This document shows positions 29,433-41,186 of a DNA stretch of 64,000 nucleotides, piece by piece (within the stretch, counting starts at the first letter, position 1; each line of letters begins with the position of its first letter). The notes below the pieces were generated by a model. It worked only from the letters and a program-made list of their open reading frames with translations, was not told the origin of the DNA and made no database searches. The translations under genes and the position numbers were made by a program. The stretch spans positions 177,707-241,706 of the forward strand of contig NZ_JAFMOY010000127.1 in NCBI RefSeq assembly GCF_019049625.1. Direction: 5' to 3'. This DNA comes from Rahnella ecdela (lineage in GTDB: Bacteria; Pseudomonadota; Gammaproteobacteria; Enterobacterales; Enterobacteriaceae).

Positions 29433-30406
29433 GCTGGTTTACACCTGTAGTGATCGATTCGTTGATTGCCATTCTGAAAGCTGTCGTGATCCTGCTGGTC
29501 GTTGTGACCTGCGGGGCCTTCATGAGCTTCGGCGAGCGCCGCTTGCTGGGCCTGTTCCAGAACCGTTACGGACCAAACCGTGTCGGCTGGGGCGGCTCCC
29601 TGCAGCTGGTTGCTGACATGATCAAGATGTTCTTCAAGGAAGACTGGGTACCTAAATTCACCGACAAAGCCATCTTTACGCTGGCACCGATGATTGCGTT
29701 TACGTCCCTGCTGATCTCCTTTGCGATTGTTCCGGTCAGCCCGACCTGGTTCGCCGCAGATCTGAACATCGGTATTTTGTTCTTCCTGATGATGGCCGGT
29801 CTGACTGTCTATGCCGTGTTGTTCGCTGGCTGGTCCAGTAACAACAAATACTCGCTGCTGGGTGCGATGCGTGCATCCGCTCAGACGCTGAGCTACGAAG
29901 TGTTCCTCGGCTTATCGCTGATGGGCGTTGTCGCGCAGGCGGGTTCTTTCAATCTGCAAGACATCGTCATTTCTCAGTCGCACATGTGGAACATCATCCC
30001 GCAGTTCTTTGGATTTGTGACCTTTGCAATTGCCGGTGTGGCTGTTTGTCACCGTCACCCGTTTGACCAGCCAGAAGCTGAGCAGGAACTTGCTGATGGT
30101 TACCACATTGAATATTCCGGTATGAAATTCGGTCTGTTCTTCGTGGGTGAATACATCGGTATCGTGACTGTCTCTGCGCTGATCGTCACCTTGTTCTTCG
30201 GTGGCTGGCAGGGTCCCTTCCTGTATCCGGTGATCTGGTTTGCACTGAAAACGGCATTCTTCATGGTGATGTTCATTTTGATCCGTGCTGCTTTACCGCG
30301 TCCCCGCTACGACCAGGTAATGTCATTTGGCTGGAAAGTTTGCCTGCCACTGACCTTGCTTAATCTGCTGGCGACCGCTGCGGTCATCTTGTACAACGCG
30401 CAATAA
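29429..30406 (+). CDS. nuoH: NADH-quinone oxidoreductase subunit H
   Basis: A 325-residue membrane subunit with about eight transmembrane helices that joins the membrane and peripheral arms and lines the quinone channel. [18 protein letters not shown] and [20 protein letters not shown] are the conserved loops with the charged residues near the quinone. Four-base overlap with nuoG suggests coupled translation. Confidence 0.97.
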   Translation: MSWFTPVVIDSLIAILKAVVILLVVVTCGAFMSFGERRLLGLFQNRYGPNRVGWGGSLQLVADMIKMFFKEDWVPKFTDKAIFTLAPMIAFTSLLISFAIVPVSPTWFAADLNIGILFFLMMAGLTVYAVLFAGWSSNNKYSLLGAMRASAQTLSYEVFLGLSLMGVVAQAGSFNLQDIVISQSHMWNIIPQFFGFVTFAIAGVAVCHRHPFDQPEAEQELADGYHIEYSGMKFGLFFVGEYIGIVTVSALIVTLFFGGWQGPFLYPVIWFALKTAFFMVMFILIRAALPRPRYDQVMSFGWKVCLPLTLLNLLATAAVILYNAQ

Positions 30407-30420
30407 GGGGTGATGAAACC

Positions 30421-30963
30421 ATGACATTGAAAGACATAGTGGTCGGGTTCGGTACCCAGGTTCGCAGCTTGTGGATGATAGGCTTGCACGCCTTCGCCAA
30501 GCGCGAAACCCAGATGTACCCTGAAGTTCCGGTCAATCCACCTCCGCGTTATCGTGGCCGTATCGTGCTGACGCGCGATCCTGACGGTGAAGAGCGCTGC
30601 GTTGCCTGTAACCTGTGTGCGGTAGCCTGTCCGGTAGGCTGTATTTCTCTGCAAAAAGCAGAAATGAAAGATGGCCGCTGGTATCCGGAATTCTTCCGCA
30701 TCAACTTCTCACGCTGCATTTTCTGCGGCCTGTGTGAAGAAGCTTGCCCGACAACAGCAATTCAGCTGACGCCGGACTTTGAGATGGGTGAATTCAAGCG
30801 CCAGGATCTGGTGTACGAAAAAGAAGATCTGTTGATTTCTGGGCCGGGTAAATATCCGGAATATAACTTCTACCGGATGTCCGGTATGGCCGTTGACGGT
30901 AAGCCGAAAGGCGAAGCTGAAAACGAAGCCAAACCGATCAACGTCAAAGGTCTGTTGCCTTAA
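30421..30963 (+). CDS. nuoI: NADH-quinone oxidoreductase subunit I
   Basis: A 180-residue 8Fe ferredoxin-type subunit with clusters N6a and N6b. The two motifs are [16 protein letters not shown] (about residue 60) and [16 protein letters not shown] (about residue 99). An amphipathic N-terminus attaches it to the membrane arm. It links NuoG to NuoB in the electron path. Confidence 0.97.
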   Translation: MTLKDIVVGFGTQVRSLWMIGLHAFAKRETQMYPEVPVNPPPRYRGRIVLTRDPDGEERCVACNLCAVACPVGCISLQKAEMKDGRWYPEFFRINFSRCIFCGLCEEACPTTAIQLTPDFEMGEFKRQDLVYEKEDLLISGPGKYPEYNFYRMSGMAVDGKPKGEAENEAKPINVKGLLP

Positions 30964-30975
30964 GGAGCCGCAAGC

Positions 30976-31536
30976 ATGGAATTTGCATTTTATATTGCAG
31001 CCCTGGTGGCCGTGTTGGCGACATTGCGTGTTATCACGCATACCAACCCGGTTCATGCACTGCTGTATCTGATCGTCTCTTTACTGGCGATTGCTGCGGT
31101 CTTCTTCTCGCTCGGCGCGTATTTCGCCGGTGCCCTGGAGATCATCGTTTACGCCGGCGCCATTATGGTGCTGTTCGTCTTCGTCGTGATGATGCTCAAC
31201 CTCGGCAATGTCGAAGAGCAGGAACGTGCATGGCTCAAGCCTGCCACCTGGGTCGGACCTTCAGTTCTGTCAGTCATCCTGCTGGTGGTGATGATCATGT
31301 CTATCCTTGGCGTGCATGACCACGGCATTAAAGGCGACATGATTGACGCGAAAGCCGTCGGTATCGCGCTGTTCGGGCCTTACGTACTGGCCGTTGAACT
31401 GGCGTCAATGTTGCTGCTGGCCGGTCTGGTCGTGGCATTCCATATTGGCCGTGAACATAAACCGGGTGAAGTCTTTGGTGACGCACCGGCAACGACCGAA
31501 ATGGCAACAAAAAGAAAAACGGAGGAGAGAGCATGA
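30976..31536 (+). CDS. nuoJ: NADH-quinone oxidoreductase subunit J
   Basis: A 186-residue membrane-arm subunit with five transmembrane helices. [20 protein letters not shown] contains the TM3 segment with a pi-bulge that controls proton-channel opening in Complex I. The hydrophilic C-terminal tail ([15 protein letters not shown]) is normal. It overlaps nuoK by four bases. Confidence 0.97.
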   Translation: MEFAFYIAALVAVLATLRVITHTNPVHALLYLIVSLLAIAAVFFSLGAYFAGALEIIVYAGAIMVLFVFVVMMLNLGNVEEQERAWLKPATWVGPSVLSVILLVVMIMSILGVHDHGIKGDMIDAKAVGIALFGPYVLAVELASMLLLAGLVVAFHIGREHKPGEVFGDAPATTEMATKRKTEERA

Positions 31537-31835
31537 TCCCTCTACAACATGGTCTTATTCTGGCCGCGATCCTCTTTGTTTTGGGGCTTACCGGGCTGCT
31601 GGTTCGTCGTAATTTGCTGTTTATGCTGATCAGTCTTGAAGTGATGATTAACGCGGCAGCACTGGCGTTTATCGTGGCGGGAAGCTACTGGGGTCAGGCA
31701 GACGGGCAGGTGATGTACATTCTGGCCATCAGCCTGGCTGCGGCGGAGGCCAGTATTGGTCTGGCGTTGCTGCTGCAACTGTATCGCCGTCGCCACACTC
31801 TCAATATTGATACTGTCAGTGAGATGCGCGGATGA
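31533..31835 (+). CDS. nuoK: NADH-quinone oxidoreductase subunit K
   Basis: A 100-residue subunit with three transmembrane helices, the usual length. [19 protein letters not shown] and [12 protein letters not shown] carry the two conserved membrane glutamates of the proton path. Four-base overlaps with both neighbours indicate translational coupling. Confidence 0.97.
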   Translation: MIPLQHGLILAAILFVLGLTGLLVRRNLLFMLISLEVMINAAALAFIVAGSYWGQADGQVMYILAISLAAAEASIGLALLLQLYRRRHTLNIDTVSEMRG

Positions 31836-33679
31836 ACTTACTCTATTTAACAATTCTGTTCCCGCTGATTGGCTTCCTGTTACTGGCCTTTTCCCGCGGA
31901 CGCTGGTCTGAAAATACCTCCGCGACTATCGGCGTAGGTTCCATTGGTCTGGCAGCAGTGACCACCATTTACGTGGGCATCAATTTCCTGAGTCAGAAAG
32001 CGGCAGGCGTGGAAGTCTTTAACCAGCATCTGTGGAACTGGATGCAGGTCGGTGACTTCAGTATTCCTGTCACACTGACGCTAGACGGTTTGTCGATGAC
32101 CATGCTGTCCGTGGTGACCGGTGTCGGTTTCTTCATCCACATGTTCGCGTCCTGGTACATGCGCGGTGAAGAAGGCTATTCACGTTTCTTCGCATACACC
32201 AACCTGTTTATCGCTAGCATGGTGGTCTTGGTCCTGGCAGACAACTTGCTGCTGATGTATCTCGGCTGGGAAGGCGTGGGTCTGTGCAGTTACCTGCTGA
32301 TCGGTTTCTACTACACCCATCCGGCTAACGGTGCGGCAGCGATGAAAGCGTTCATCGTGACCCGTGTAGGTGACGTGTTCCTGGCATTCGCACTGTTCAT
32401 CCTGTATCGCGAACTGGGTACGCTGAACATCCGTGAACTGATGATCCTGGCGCCGCAGAAACTGGCAGTGGGCGACACGGCGATCACCTGGGCGACCCTG
32501 ATGTTACTGGGTGGCGCAGTGGGTAAATCCGCACAGCTTCCGCTGCAGACCTGGCTGGCAGACGCCATGGCCGGTCCGACGCCGGTTTCCGCGCTGATCC
32601 ACGCCGCGACCATGGTCACCGCGGGTGTTTACCTGATTGCACGTACTCATGGCCTGTTCCTGATGGCACCTGAGATTTTGCATCTGGTGGGCATTATCGG
32701 TGCAGTCACGCTGGTTCTGGCAGGGTTTGCTGCGCTGGTGCAAACTGACATTAAACGTGTTCTCGCGTACTCGACCATGAGCCAGATTGGTTATATGTTC
32801 CTGGCGCTGGGCGTTCAGGCGTGGGATGCCGCTATCTTCCACCTGATGACGCACGCATTCTTCAAAGCACTGTTGTTCCTTTCTTCCGGTTCGGTCATTT
32901 TGGCCTGCCACCACGAACAGAACATCTTCAAAATGGGTGGATTACGTAAGTCCATTCCTCTTGTCTATATCTGCTTCCTGGTCGGTGGCGCGGCGCTGTC
33001 CGCCTTGCCAATCATCACTGCGGGCTTCTTCAGTAAAGATGAAATCCTCGCGGGTGCGCTGGCTAACGGTCACCTGAATCTCATGGTTGCCGGTCTGGTC
33101 GGTGCGTTTATGACCTCGCTTTACACCTTCCGCATGATCTTCATCGTCTTCCACGGCGAAGAGAAAATCAAAGCGCATGCGGGTAAAGGCATCACTCACC
33201 ACCTGCCGCTGCTGGTGTTACTGGTTCTGTCCACCTTCATTGGCGCATTGATTGTTCCGCCACTGAAAGGTGTACTGCCGGATACCACTGAGCTGGCGCA
33301 TGGCAGTGTGCTGACGCTGGAAATCACATCAGCCGTGATTGCAATTGCTGGCATTCTGCTGGCGGCGGCCCTGTATCTGGGTAAACGCTCGCTGGTCAAC
33401 AGCATTGCGAAAAGCGCACCGGGCCGTTTCTTCACGACCTGGTGGTTCCATGCCTGGGGCTTCGACTGGCTGTACGACATGATTTTCGTGAAACCTTATC
33501 TGCTGGTCGCGAAACTCCTGCAACGTGATCCGCTGAACTCAATGATGAATCTGCCTGCGCTGTTTGCCCGTCTGGGTAACCGTGGTCTGACTCTCAGCGA
33601 AAACGGTCAGGTACGTTGGTACGTCGCGTCAATGGGGCTCGGTGCGGTCGTCGTTCTGGCGCTGCTGCTGGTGATTTAA
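31832..33679 (+). CDS. nuoL: NADH-quinone oxidoreductase subunit L
   Basis: A 615-residue antiporter-like proton-pumping subunit at the distal end of the membrane arm. Conserved [20 protein letters not shown] holds the key TM5 glutamate, and [20 protein letters not shown] and [14 protein letters not shown] hold the lysine and histidine regions. The long C-terminal lateral helix lies after residue ~520. Length matches E. coli (613). Confidence 0.97.
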   Translation: MNLLYLTILFPLIGFLLLAFSRGRWSENTSATIGVGSIGLAAVTTIYVGINFLSQKAAGVEVFNQHLWNWMQVGDFSIPVTLTLDGLSMTMLSVVTGVGFFIHMFASWYMRGEEGYSRFFAYTNLFIASMVVLVLADNLLLMYLGWEGVGLCSYLLIGFYYTHPANGAAAMKAFIVTRVGDVFLAFALFILYRELGTLNIRELMILAPQKLAVGDTAITWATLMLLGGAVGKSAQLPLQTWLADAMAGPTPVSALIHAATMVTAGVYLIARTHGLFLMAPEILHLVGIIGAVTLVLAGFAALVQTDIKRVLAYSTMSQIGYMFLALGVQAWDAAIFHLMTHAFFKALLFLSSGSVILACHHEQNIFKMGGLRKSIPLVYICFLVGGAALSALPIITAGFFSKDEILAGALANGHLNLMVAGLVGAFMTSLYTFRMIFIVFHGEEKIKAHAGKGITHHLPLLVLLVLSTFIGALIVPPLKGVLPDTTELAHGSVLTLEITSAVIAIAGILLAAALYLGKRSLVNSIAKSAPGRFFTTWWFHAWGFDWLYDMIFVKPYLLVAKLLQRDPLNSMMNLPALFARLGNRGLTLSENGQVRWYVASMGLGAVVVLALLLVI

Positions 33680-33776
33680 GCCTGCATTACGGGTGTAGTT
33701 ATCAATGCCGGTCTGTTCGTGTAACGGACCGGCAAGTGAAATAGCCTTCGGGCATAAAAGAAGGGAACGACACGCC

Positions 33777-35306
33777 ATGCTATTACCTTGGCTAATATTT
33801 ATCCCCTTTATCGGCGGGCTGCTGTGCTGGCAGACTGAGCGCTTTGGGAGCAAAGTACCGCGCTGGATCGCGTTAATTGCGATGGGGCTGACGCTGGCTC
33901 TTTCCGTGCAATTGTGGTTGCAGGGAGGATATTCATTAACGACGCCTGCGGGTATTCCACAGTGGCAATCCGAGTTCTCGGTGCCGTGGATCCCTCGTTT
34001 TGGCATCAGCTTCCATCTGGCGCTGGACGGTTTGTCCCTGCTGATGGTGGTTCTGACCGGTCTGCTGGGTGTTCTGGCGATCCTCTGTTCGTGGCGTGAA
34101 ATCCAGAAGTATCAGGGTTTCTTCCACCTGAACTTACTATGGATCCTCGGCGGCGTGATCGGCGTGTTCCTCGCCATCGACATGTTCCTGTTCTTCTTCT
34201 TCTGGGAAATGATGCTGGTGCCGATGTACTTCCTGATTGCCTTGTGGGGACACAAAGCGTCAGACGGTAAAACACGTATCAGCGCAGCAACCAAATTCTT
34301 CATCTATACGCAGTCCAGCGGTCTGGTGATGTTGATTGCCATCCTCGGTCTGGTGTTTGTGCATTACAACGCCACCGGCGTATGGACATTCAACTACGCT
34401 GACCTGCTGAAAACGCCAATGTCGCACGGTGTTGAATATCTGCTGATGCTCGGTTTCTTCATCGCCTTCGCGGTGAAAATGCCGGTTGTGCCATTGCACG
34501 GATGGTTGCCAGATGCACACAGTCAGGCTCCGACCGCCGGTTCCGTCGACTTAGCCGGTATCTTGCTGAAAACCGCGGCCTACGGGATGTTGCGTTTCTG
34601 TCTGCCTCTGTTCCCGGAAGCGTCACACCAGTTTGCCCCGATTGCTATGTGGCTGGGTGTGATTGGTATCTTCTACGGCGCGTGGATGGCGTTCTCCCAG
34701 ACTGACATTAAACGTCTGATTGCATACACCTCCGTTTCGCACATGGGCTTCGTGCTGATTGCTATCTACACCGGCAGCCAGCTGGCGTATCAGGGCGCAG
34801 TGATTCAGATGATTGCACACGGTCTGTCCGCAGCCGGTATGTTCATCATCTGTGGTCAGCTGTACGAACGTCTGCATACCCGTGATATGCGCCAGATGGG
34901 CGGATTGTGGGGCCGGATTAAATACCTGCCAGCGTTGTCACTGTTCTTCGCCGTCGCCACCTTAGGGATGCCGGGTACAGGTAATTTCGTCGGTGAAATC
35001 CAGATCCTGTTCGGCAGCTTCCCGGTTGTTCCGGTGATCACTGTTATCTCGACGTTCGGTCTGGTGTTTGCCTCTGTGTATTCTCTGGCGATGATGCAGC
35101 GCGCTTACTACGGCAAAGCAAAATCTGACGAACCGCTGCCGGGCATGACCTCACGCGAACTGTCGATTATCCTGTTGCTGGTGGTATTGCTGGTGGGGCT
35201 GGGCTTCTACCCGCAGGTAATTCTGGATACATCAAGTGCAGCGATGACTAACATTCAGCACTGGTACGGGTCATCAGTTTCCACTATTTCAACGACAAGG
35301 CCGTAA
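33777..35306 (+). CDS. nuoM: NADH-quinone oxidoreductase subunit M
   Basis: A 509-residue antiporter-like proton-pumping subunit. FFFFWEMMLVPMYFLIALWG carries the TM5 glutamate and KMPVVPLHGWLPDAHSQAPT the TM7 lysine. The start at 33777 (MLLPWLIFIPFIGG) gives exactly the E. coli length; the open frame continues back to 33705 but that part is not conserved. The 97-base gap from nuoL is the larger one in the distal operon. Confidence 0.97.
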   Translation: MLLPWLIFIPFIGGLLCWQTERFGSKVPRWIALIAMGLTLALSVQLWLQGGYSLTTPAGIPQWQSEFSVPWIPRFGISFHLALDGLSLLMVVLTGLLGVLAILCSWREIQKYQGFFHLNLLWILGGVIGVFLAIDMFLFFFFWEMMLVPMYFLIALWGHKASDGKTRISAATKFFIYTQSSGLVMLIAILGLVFVHYNATGVWTFNYADLLKTPMSHGVEYLLMLGFFIAFAVKMPVVPLHGWLPDAHSQAPTAGSVDLAGILLKTAAYGMLRFCLPLFPEASHQFAPIAMWLGVIGIFYGAWMAFSQTDIKRLIAYTSVSHMGFVLIAIYTGSQLAYQGAVIQMIAHGLSAAGMFIICGQLYERLHTRDMRQMGGLWGRIKYLPALSLFFAVATLGMPGTGNFVGEIQILFGSFPVVPVITVISTFGLVFASVYSLAMMQRAYYGKAKSDEPLPGMTSRELSIILLLVVLLVGLGFYPQVILDTSSAAMTNIQHWYGSSVSTISTTRP

Positions 35307-35312
35307 CTCGCC

Positions 35313-36773
35313 ATGACATTTACACTTCAAAATCTGATCGCACTATTACCGCTGATGATCGTCGGATTGACGGTGGTGGTGGTGATGCTGTCCATTGCGT
35401 GGCGACGCGACCATTTTCTTAATGCCACACTGACAGTCATCGGGCTGAACGTTGCCTTACTTTCCCTTTACTACGTCGGGCAGGTCGGCCCGCAGGACGT
35501 CACACCGCTGCTGCGCGTTGACGGATACTCGATGTTCTACATCGGGCTGGTGCTGCTGGCGAGTCTGGCCACCAGCACGTTTGCCTACCCTTGGCTGGCC
35601 GGTTATCCGGACAACCGTGAAGAGTTCTACCTGTTAGTTCTCATTGCGGCAATGGGCGGCATTCTGCTGGCATGTTCTAACCATCTGGCGTCAATGTTCC
35701 TTGGGATCGAACTGATCTCACTGCCGTTGTTCGGCCTGATTGGTTACGCCTACCGCCAGAAACGCTCGCTGGAAGCGGCTATCAAATACATGCTGCTGTC
35801 GGCTGCTGCGTCTTCCTTCCTGCTGTTTGGTATGGCGCTGTTGTACGCACAGTCCGGTGATTTGTCCTTCGCGTCTCTGGGCAAAAACCTGGGCGATGGC
35901 GTGATGCTGCACCAGCCGCTGCTGATGGCCGGTCTGGGTATGATGATTGTCGGTCTGGGTTTCAAACTGTCACTGGTTCCGTTCCACCTGTGGACGCCAG
36001 ATGTATATCAGGGCGCACCCGCTCCGGTTTCGACTTTCCTGGCTACCGCCAGCAAAATCGCTATCTTCGCCGTGGTGATGCGTTTGTTCCTGTACGCGCC
36101 CGTGGCAGACAGCGAGTCGATTCGTATCGTGCTGGCGATTATCGCCTTCTGCTCGATTCTGGTCGGTAACCTGATGGCAATCAGCCAGAGCAACATTAAA
36201 CGTCTGCTCGGTTATTCTTCTATCGCTCACCTCGGTTATCTGCTGGTGGCACTGATTGCGGTACAGACGCATCAGCTGTCGATGGAAACCGTTGGCGTGT
36301 ACTTGGCCGGTTACCTGTTCAGCAGCCTCGGTGCTTTCGGTGTGGTCAGCCTGATGTCCAGCCCGTACAAAGGCCCGGACGCGGAATCGCTGTTCTCCTA
36401 CCGTGGTCTGTTCTGGCATAAGCCAATCCTGTCTGCGGTAATGACCGTGATGATGCTGTCACTGGCCGGTATCCCGATGACGCTGGGCTTTATCGGTAAG
36501 TTCTACGTGATTGCGACCGGTGTGACCGCGCATCTGTGGTGGCTGACCGGTGCTGTGGTGGTAGGTTCTGCGATTGGTCTTTACTACTACCTGCGCGTGA
36601 CGGTGAGCTTGTATCTGAGCGCGCCTGAAACGCTGGTTCGTGATACGCCAAACAACTGGGCGCTCACGGCGGGTGGTGTGGTCGTACTGATTTCCGCGAT
36701 TCTGGTGCTGCTGCTGGGTATCTTCCCGCAACCGCTGATTTCGCTGGTGCAGATGGCGCAACCGCTGCTCTGA
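35313..36773 (+). CDS. nuoN: NADH-quinone oxidoreductase subunit N
   Basis: A 486-residue antiporter-like subunit, last gene of the operon. [20 protein letters not shown] and [19 protein letters not shown] carry the TM5 glutamate and TM7 lysine of the third proton channel. E. coli NuoN is 485 residues. A rho-independent terminator follows within 35 bases. Confidence 0.97.
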   Translation: MTFTLQNLIALLPLMIVGLTVVVVMLSIAWRRDHFLNATLTVIGLNVALLSLYYVGQVGPQDVTPLLRVDGYSMFYIGLVLLASLATSTFAYPWLAGYPDNREEFYLLVLIAAMGGILLACSNHLASMFLGIELISLPLFGLIGYAYRQKRSLEAAIKYMLLSAAASSFLLFGMALLYAQSGDLSFASLGKNLGDGVMLHQPLLMAGLGMMIVGLGFKLSLVPFHLWTPDVYQGAPAPVSTFLATASKIAIFAVVMRLFLYAPVADSESIRIVLAIIAFCSILVGNLMAISQSNIKRLLGYSSIAHLGYLLVALIAVQTHQLSMETVGVYLAGYLFSSLGAFGVVSLMSSPYKGPDAESLFSYRGLFWHKPILSAVMTVMMLSLAGIPMTLGFIGKFYVIATGVTAHLWWLTGAVVVGSAIGLYYYLRVTVSLYLSAPETLVRDTPNNWALTAGGVVVLISAILVLLLGIFPQPLISLVQMAQPLL

Positions 36774-36805
36774 TAAAGTCTGCAACCGCAGTCTGAAAAC
36801 TGACG

Positions 36806-36831
36806 AAGCCGCTCACATGAGCGGCTTTTTT
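36806..36831 (+). terminator. Terminator of the nuo operon
   Basis: GCCGCTC (36808-36814) pairs with GAGCGGC (36819-36825), flanked by AA and TT, and is followed by a T run. Confidence 0.85.
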
Positions 36832-36850
36832 AATCGTATTGCTTAATATA

Positions 36851-36866
36851 TGTGATGCGAATCACA
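36851..36866. promoter_or_regulatory. Consensus CRP-cAMP site upstream of the ycdZ homologue
   Basis: TGTGATGCGAATCACA has two perfect half-sites, and the dyad extends one base on each side. It lies about 110 bases before the predicted start codon. I recall that ycdZ of E. coli is in the CRP regulon, which fits. Confidence 0.7.
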
Positions 36867-36977
36867 TTTATATGTACGTTCAGCTAAATATTACATTCAT
36901 TTTGTGATCTGCCCCATTCCATTATTCCTGCCAATGCGTACACTTCGCGCTTGTTCAGATTCGTATGGATTTACACC

Positions 36978-37493
36978 ATGAATGTTTTAGTGATGATTGC
37001 CATTACCACCGGTATCCTCTCCGGTATCTGGGGCTGGGTAGCTGTCAGCCTTGGCCTGATAAGCTGGGCGGGATTCCTCGGGTGCACGGCCTATTTCGCC
37101 TGCCCGCAGGGCGGATTGCGCGGATTACTGATCAGCACGCTGACCTGTCTCAGTGGCGTTTTCTGGGCGGTGGTGATCATCGCGGGCAGCGCCATGCGCC
37201 CCGAATGGAGCATTTTGGGTTATATGCTGACGGGCGTAGTCGCATTTCTGATGTGCATCCAGGCGTGGCAGCAGTGGCTGGCCTTTGTGCCGGGCACATT
37301 TATCGGTGCCTGTGCGACCTTCGCCGCGCAGGGCGACTGGCGTCAGGTGGTGGTGTCATTGCTGGTCGGGCTGGTGTTTGGTTACGCGATGAAAAACAGC
37401 GGATTATGGCTGGCGAAACAGCGCGAAAAACCGCAAAACGAAGGTAAAAAAGCCGCCATTTTCCCAGATGTCAAAGGGTCAGAAGGTTCTTAA
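36978..37493 (+). CDS. ycdZ: DUF1097 membrane protein, YcdZ homologue
   Basis: A 171-residue inner-membrane protein with about five transmembrane helices; the sequence from TTGILSGIWGWVAVSLGL to GLVFGYAMKNSGLWLA is very close to E. coli YcdZ (DUF1097). The start at 36978 (MNVLVMIAIT) fits the family; the earlier TTG frame from 36951 adds a non-conserved stretch. The C-terminal 20 residues are hydrophilic. Function is unknown. In E. coli the gene lies elsewhere (near ycdY), so its place between nuoN and elaB is a difference. The CRP site upstream suggests carbon control. Confidence 0.85.
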   Translation: MNVLVMIAITTGILSGIWGWVAVSLGLISWAGFLGCTAYFACPQGGLRGLLISTLTCLSGVFWAVVIIAGSAMRPEWSILGYMLTGVVAFLMCIQAWQQWLAFVPGTFIGACATFAAQGDWRQVVVSLLVGLVFGYAMKNSGLWLAKQREKPQNEGKKAAIFPDVKGSEGS

Positions 37494-37610
37494 AACCCCG
37501 TTTTTACGACAGTTTTCTGATGATCTGTCGGGCAATTCATACGGAACTGCGCTAGGGTTAATGGCAGCATAAGTTTTTAGAAGACCCGAACACATCATAA
37601 GGAGATAACC

Positions 37611-37919
37611 ATGGCTGACCAATTTGAGACACAGCAGAATTCGTTAGATGACGATTTGCGTATGCTGACTGAAACTCTGGAAGAAGTGCTGAAATCTTCC
37701 GGTGATAAAGCGGATGAGAAATACGTGCAGATTAAAGCACGTGCGGAAAACGCACTGAAAGACATCAAATCCCGTATTGATCCTTCCGCCCGTTCTTACT
37801 GCAAAAAAGCCCGTCACGTCGCTGAACAGACGGACAGCTATGTTCGCGAAAATCCGTGGCATGGCGTGGGCGTCGGTGCGGCCGTCGGCCTGGTTGTCGG
37901 CCTGCTGCTGCGTCGCTAA
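37611..37919 (+). CDS. elaB: Ribosome-associated membrane protein ElaB (DUF883)
   Basis: A 102-residue member of the ElaB/YqjD/YgaM family. Residues 1-75 are helical and charged (LRMLTETLEEVLKSSGD), and residues ~82-102 form a C-terminal anchor (GVGVGAAVGLVVGLLLRR) with glycine repeats. Family members are tail-anchored inner-membrane proteins that associate with ribosomes in stationary phase and are RpoS-controlled in E. coli. A good AAGGAG lies before the ATG. It sits between nuo and men, as in E. coli. Confidence 0.92.
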   Translation: MADQFETQQNSLDDDLRMLTETLEEVLKSSGDKADEKYVQIKARAENALKDIKSRIDPSARSYCKKARHVAEQTDSYVRENPWHGVGVGAAVGLVVGLLLRR

Positions 37920-37929
37920 ATGCATTTTT

Positions 37930-37954
37930 CAGGGGCAGCGTCCTGCTGCTCCTG
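37930..37954 (+). terminator. Hairpin downstream of elaB
   Basis: CAGGGGCAGC (37930-37939) pairs with GCTGCTCCTG (37945-37954) with one G-T wobble across a GTCCT loop; the following U tract is weak. Confidence 0.45.
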
Positions 37955-38151
37955 TTCTCCACGCATTTGATAACTCCTTTGTCTGCTCCTATACTCCTTC
38001 TTAGCTAACTGCACTCACTTCAGCTTGATCTGTCGCATATTTTCATTTTTCGTATCGCCGCATAATTCATCCGTAATTGATCCAACCCGTTTTTTGATCC
38101 AGAAGGGTATTTCTGCCCGTCACTAAACATCCGGTATGGCCCGAGGTAGCG

Positions 38152-39489
38152 GTGAAACAAATATCAGCAATCATTGAGCAGCTTGATACAACGCTTGCAG
38201 GCGAATGGCCTGATACAGCGGGCATCCGGCAGTTCAGTTATTCCCTGCAAAAACAGCCAGACACCGGCCTGCTGGAATGGTTGTCTGCGCAACCCTGCTA
38301 CCCAAAATTCTACTGGCAACAGCGTGACGGCAATGAAGAAGCCGCCGTTTGTGGCGATGCTTACGCTTTCGGCGATACTGCACAGGCGCAGGCTTTCATC
38401 CGCGAACATCAGGACGTGCCCGATTTACATATCTGGGGCCTGAACGCCTTCAACGGCGCTGACAATTCCGCCTTTGCGGCCAATGCGCTGTTTCTCCCGC
38501 GCATCGAACTTTGCCGTCAGGGCACCCGCTACTGGTTGCGTTGTACGCTTTTCAGTTCTCATTCCTTACGTGAAGAAGCGCGCCGTACCCGCTTGTTTCT
38601 GCGTTCCCTGGTTGCCAGTCAGGCGTTGCCGCCGATTGCCTCCCGCGTATTACAGCACCAGCATCTGCCGGCTCAGCCTCAGTGGAACCAGCTCATTACC
38701 CGCGCTTTGAGCTGCATTGAAGAGCAGCAACTCGACAAAGTGGTACTGGCGCGTAAAACCACGCTGACACTGAGTCAGCCGCTGAATGCCTGCGCATTTC
38801 TGGCTGCCAGCCGTGCGGTGAATCACCATTGCTATCACTTTATGCTGGCGTTCACGCCGCAACAGGCATTTCTGGGGTCGAGTCCGGAACGCCTGTTCCT
38901 GCGCAGCCACGACGAGCTTTATACCGAAGCGCTGGCAGGTACCGTCGCCAATGATCCGGATGATGATAAAGCGCAGGATCTTGGCGACTGGTTGCTGAAC
39001 GATGGCAAAAATCAGCGCGAAAACCTGCTGGTAGTGGATGACATTTGCCAGCGTTTGCAGGGCGGGGCGCAATCGCTCGATATCATGCCTGCTGAGATTT
39101 TACGTCTGCGCAAAGTACAGCATCTTCGCCGCAGTATTCATGGCGAACTGACAGAATCTGATGACGCCGGTTGTCTGCAACGTCTGCAACCAACGGCGGC
39201 TGTCGCCGGATTGCCGCGTCAGGCGGCCCGTGAGTTTATCGCTGAATTTGAGCCTTTTGACCGTGAATGGTACGCCGGTTCTGCCGGATACATCAGTGCC
39301 GAACAGACAGAATTTACCGTCGCACTGCGTTCTGCGGCGGTAAAAGGACATCATCTGGAACTCTATGCTGGTGCCGGAATTGTCGCCGGTTCTGACGCTG
39401 CACAGGAATGGCAGGAAATCGAAAACAAAGCCGCAGGGCTGCGTACTTTGCTGGAAGAGCACTACACGCCTGCCGTTCAGGCCGGATAA
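38152..39489 (+). CDS. menF: Isochorismate synthase MenF
   Basis: A 445-residue chorismate-binding enzyme converting chorismate to isochorismate, first step of menaquinone synthesis. Catalytic lysine region [12 protein letters not shown], then [17 protein letters not shown], and the C-terminal YAGSAGYIS and [20 protein letters not shown] with the Mg-binding glutamates. It begins with GTG at 38152, preceded by GAGGT. Start of a tight cluster menF-D-H-B-C-E. Confidence 0.95.
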   Translation: MKQISAIIEQLDTTLAGEWPDTAGIRQFSYSLQKQPDTGLLEWLSAQPCYPKFYWQQRDGNEEAAVCGDAYAFGDTAQAQAFIREHQDVPDLHIWGLNAFNGADNSAFAANALFLPRIELCRQGTRYWLRCTLFSSHSLREEARRTRLFLRSLVASQALPPIASRVLQHQHLPAQPQWNQLITRALSCIEEQQLDKVVLARKTTLTLSQPLNACAFLAASRAVNHHCYHFMLAFTPQQAFLGSSPERLFLRSHDELYTEALAGTVANDPDDDKAQDLGDWLLNDGKNQRENLLVVDDICQRLQGGAQSLDIMPAEILRLRKVQHLRRSIHGELTESDDAGCLQRLQPTAAVAGLPRQAAREFIAEFEPFDREWYAGSAGYISAEQTEFTVALRSAAVKGHHLELYAGAGIVAGSDAAQEWQEIENKAAGLRTLLEEHYTPAVQAG

Positions 39490-39512
39490 TCCTTTGCCGG
39501 AGTGAGTTGACC

Positions 39513-41186
39513 ATGTCTGTTGCCGTTTTTAACCGCCGCTGGGCGACGCTGCTCCTCGAAACCCTGACCCGCCATCAGGTGCAACACGTTTGCATTGCGC
39601 CCGGTTCCCGCTCCACGCCGCTGACGCTCGCCGCTGCGGCGCATCCGCACCTTATCTGCCATACCCATTTTGATGAACGTGGCCTCGGCCATCTTGCGCT
39701 CGGTCTGGCTAAAGCCAGCGGGCAGCGCGTGGCGGTTATTGTTACTTCAGGCACGGCGGTCGCCAATCTTTATCCGGCGCTGATCGAAGCCGGGCTGACC
39801 GGCGAAAAGCTGGTACTGCTCACCGCCGATCGCCCGCCGGAACTCATCGACTGCGGCGCAAATCAGGCCATCCGCCAGACCGGCATGTTCGCCAGCCATC
39901 CGGTACAGACGCTGGATTTGCCGCGTCCGACGCCGGAAATCAGTGCGCGCTGGCTGGTTTCTGCACTCGATAATGCGCTGGCGCAGCAGACTCACGGCGC
40001 GGTGCATATTAACTGTCCGTTCGCCGAACCGCTGTATGGCGAAGATAACGGCGAACATCAGGACTGGCTGCAACAGCTGGGTGACTGGTGGCAGGGACAT
40101 CAGCCGTGGCTGAATTACCCGCCGGTTCAGCACACGATGGCACAGCCGGACTGGTTTTCATGGCGGCAAAAACGCGGTGTGATTATTGCGGGGCGCATAT
40201 CAGCGCAGGAAAGTGAGTTGGTCGCCCGCTGGGCAGAACAGCTTGGCTGGCCGCTGATAAGCGACGTTCAGGCGTCCACCGGTAATCCGCTTCCCTGCGC
40301 CGATTTATGGCTGGCCTCCCCGCAGGCGCAGGCCGTGCTGGCGCGCACTCAGCTGGTGATTCAGTTTGGCGGCGGCCTGACCGGTAAACGTTTACTGCAA
40401 TGGCAGGCGACGTGCGAACCAGACGAATACTGGCTGATTGATACATTGCCGGGCCGTCAGGATCCGGCGCAGCACCGTGGCCGCCGCATTCAGGCGAATG
40501 TCGCTGACTGGTTGCAGGCGCATCCTGCACAGCCGCAACCCGACTGGGCGGAAGAACTGGAACATTGTTCTCAGCGGGCGCTGCACGCGGTTGAGACCCG
40601 GCTCGACGCTACGTTCGGAGAAGCCGCCGCCGCATGGCGGCTTCCGGCCTTGTTGCCCGCACACGGCCAGTTATTCCTCGGTAACAGCCTGATTGTCCGG
40701 CTGGTCGATGCGTTTGCAAAACTGCCTGCCGGTTATCCTGTTTTCGCCAATCGCGGCGCGAGCGGTATTGATGGGCTGATTTCCACCGCTGCAGGCGTGC
40801 AGCGCGCGACCTGCAAGCCGACGCTGGTACTGCTTGGCGATATCTCTGCGCTGTATGACTTAAACGCGCTGTCGCTGATGCGTCAGTGCTCTGCGCCGAC
40901 CGTCATCATTATCGTCAATAACAATGGCGGGCAGATTTTCTCGCTGCTGCCAACGCCGGAAGCTGAGCGCCAGCGATTTTACTGCATGCCGCAAAACGTC
41001 AGTTTCAGCCACGCGGCGGCGATGTTTGGCCTCGATTATGCCTGTCCGACAACGCTGCCCGCGCTGCATCAGGCGGTCACAGAATGCTGGCAGCATGGCG
41101 GCGTGAAACTGATTGAGTTAAAAGTCAGTGAGACAGACGGAGCAGAATGTCTGCGCGCGTTGGTACGCGAGGTCAGTGCATCATGA
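39513..41186 (+). CDS. menD: SEPHCHC synthase MenD
   Basis: A 557-residue ThDP-dependent enzyme that joins 2-oxoglutarate-derived succinic semialdehyde to isochorismate. [17 protein letters not shown] and [14 protein letters not shown] (with the ThDP-activating glutamate region) are at the N-terminus; the C-terminal ThDP-binding motif runs from [14 protein letters not shown] to [14 protein letters not shown]. The start at 39513 ([10 protein letters not shown]) follows the menF stop by 23 bases. The stop overlaps the menH start (ATGA). Confidence 0.95.
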   Translation: MSVAVFNRRWATLLLETLTRHQVQHVCIAPGSRSTPLTLAAAAHPHLICHTHFDERGLGHLALGLAKASGQRVAVIVTSGTAVANLYPALIEAGLTGEKLVLLTADRPPELIDCGANQAIRQTGMFASHPVQTLDLPRPTPEISARWLVSALDNALAQQTHGAVHINCPFAEPLYGEDNGEHQDWLQQLGDWWQGHQPWLNYPPVQHTMAQPDWFSWRQKRGVIIAGRISAQESELVARWAEQLGWPLISDVQASTGNPLPCADLWLASPQAQAVLARTQLVIQFGGGLTGKRLLQWQATCEPDEYWLIDTLPGRQDPAQHRGRRIQANVADWLQAHPAQPQPDWAEELEHCSQRALHAVETRLDATFGEAAAAWRLPALLPAHGQLFLGNSLIVRLVDAFAKLPAGYPVFANRGASGIDGLISTAAGVQRATCKPTLVLLGDISALYDLNALSLMRQCSAPTVIIIVNNNGGQIFSLLPTPEAERQRFYCMPQNVSFSHAAAMFGLDYACPTTLPALHQAVTECWQHGGVKLIELKVSETDGAECLRALVREVSAS

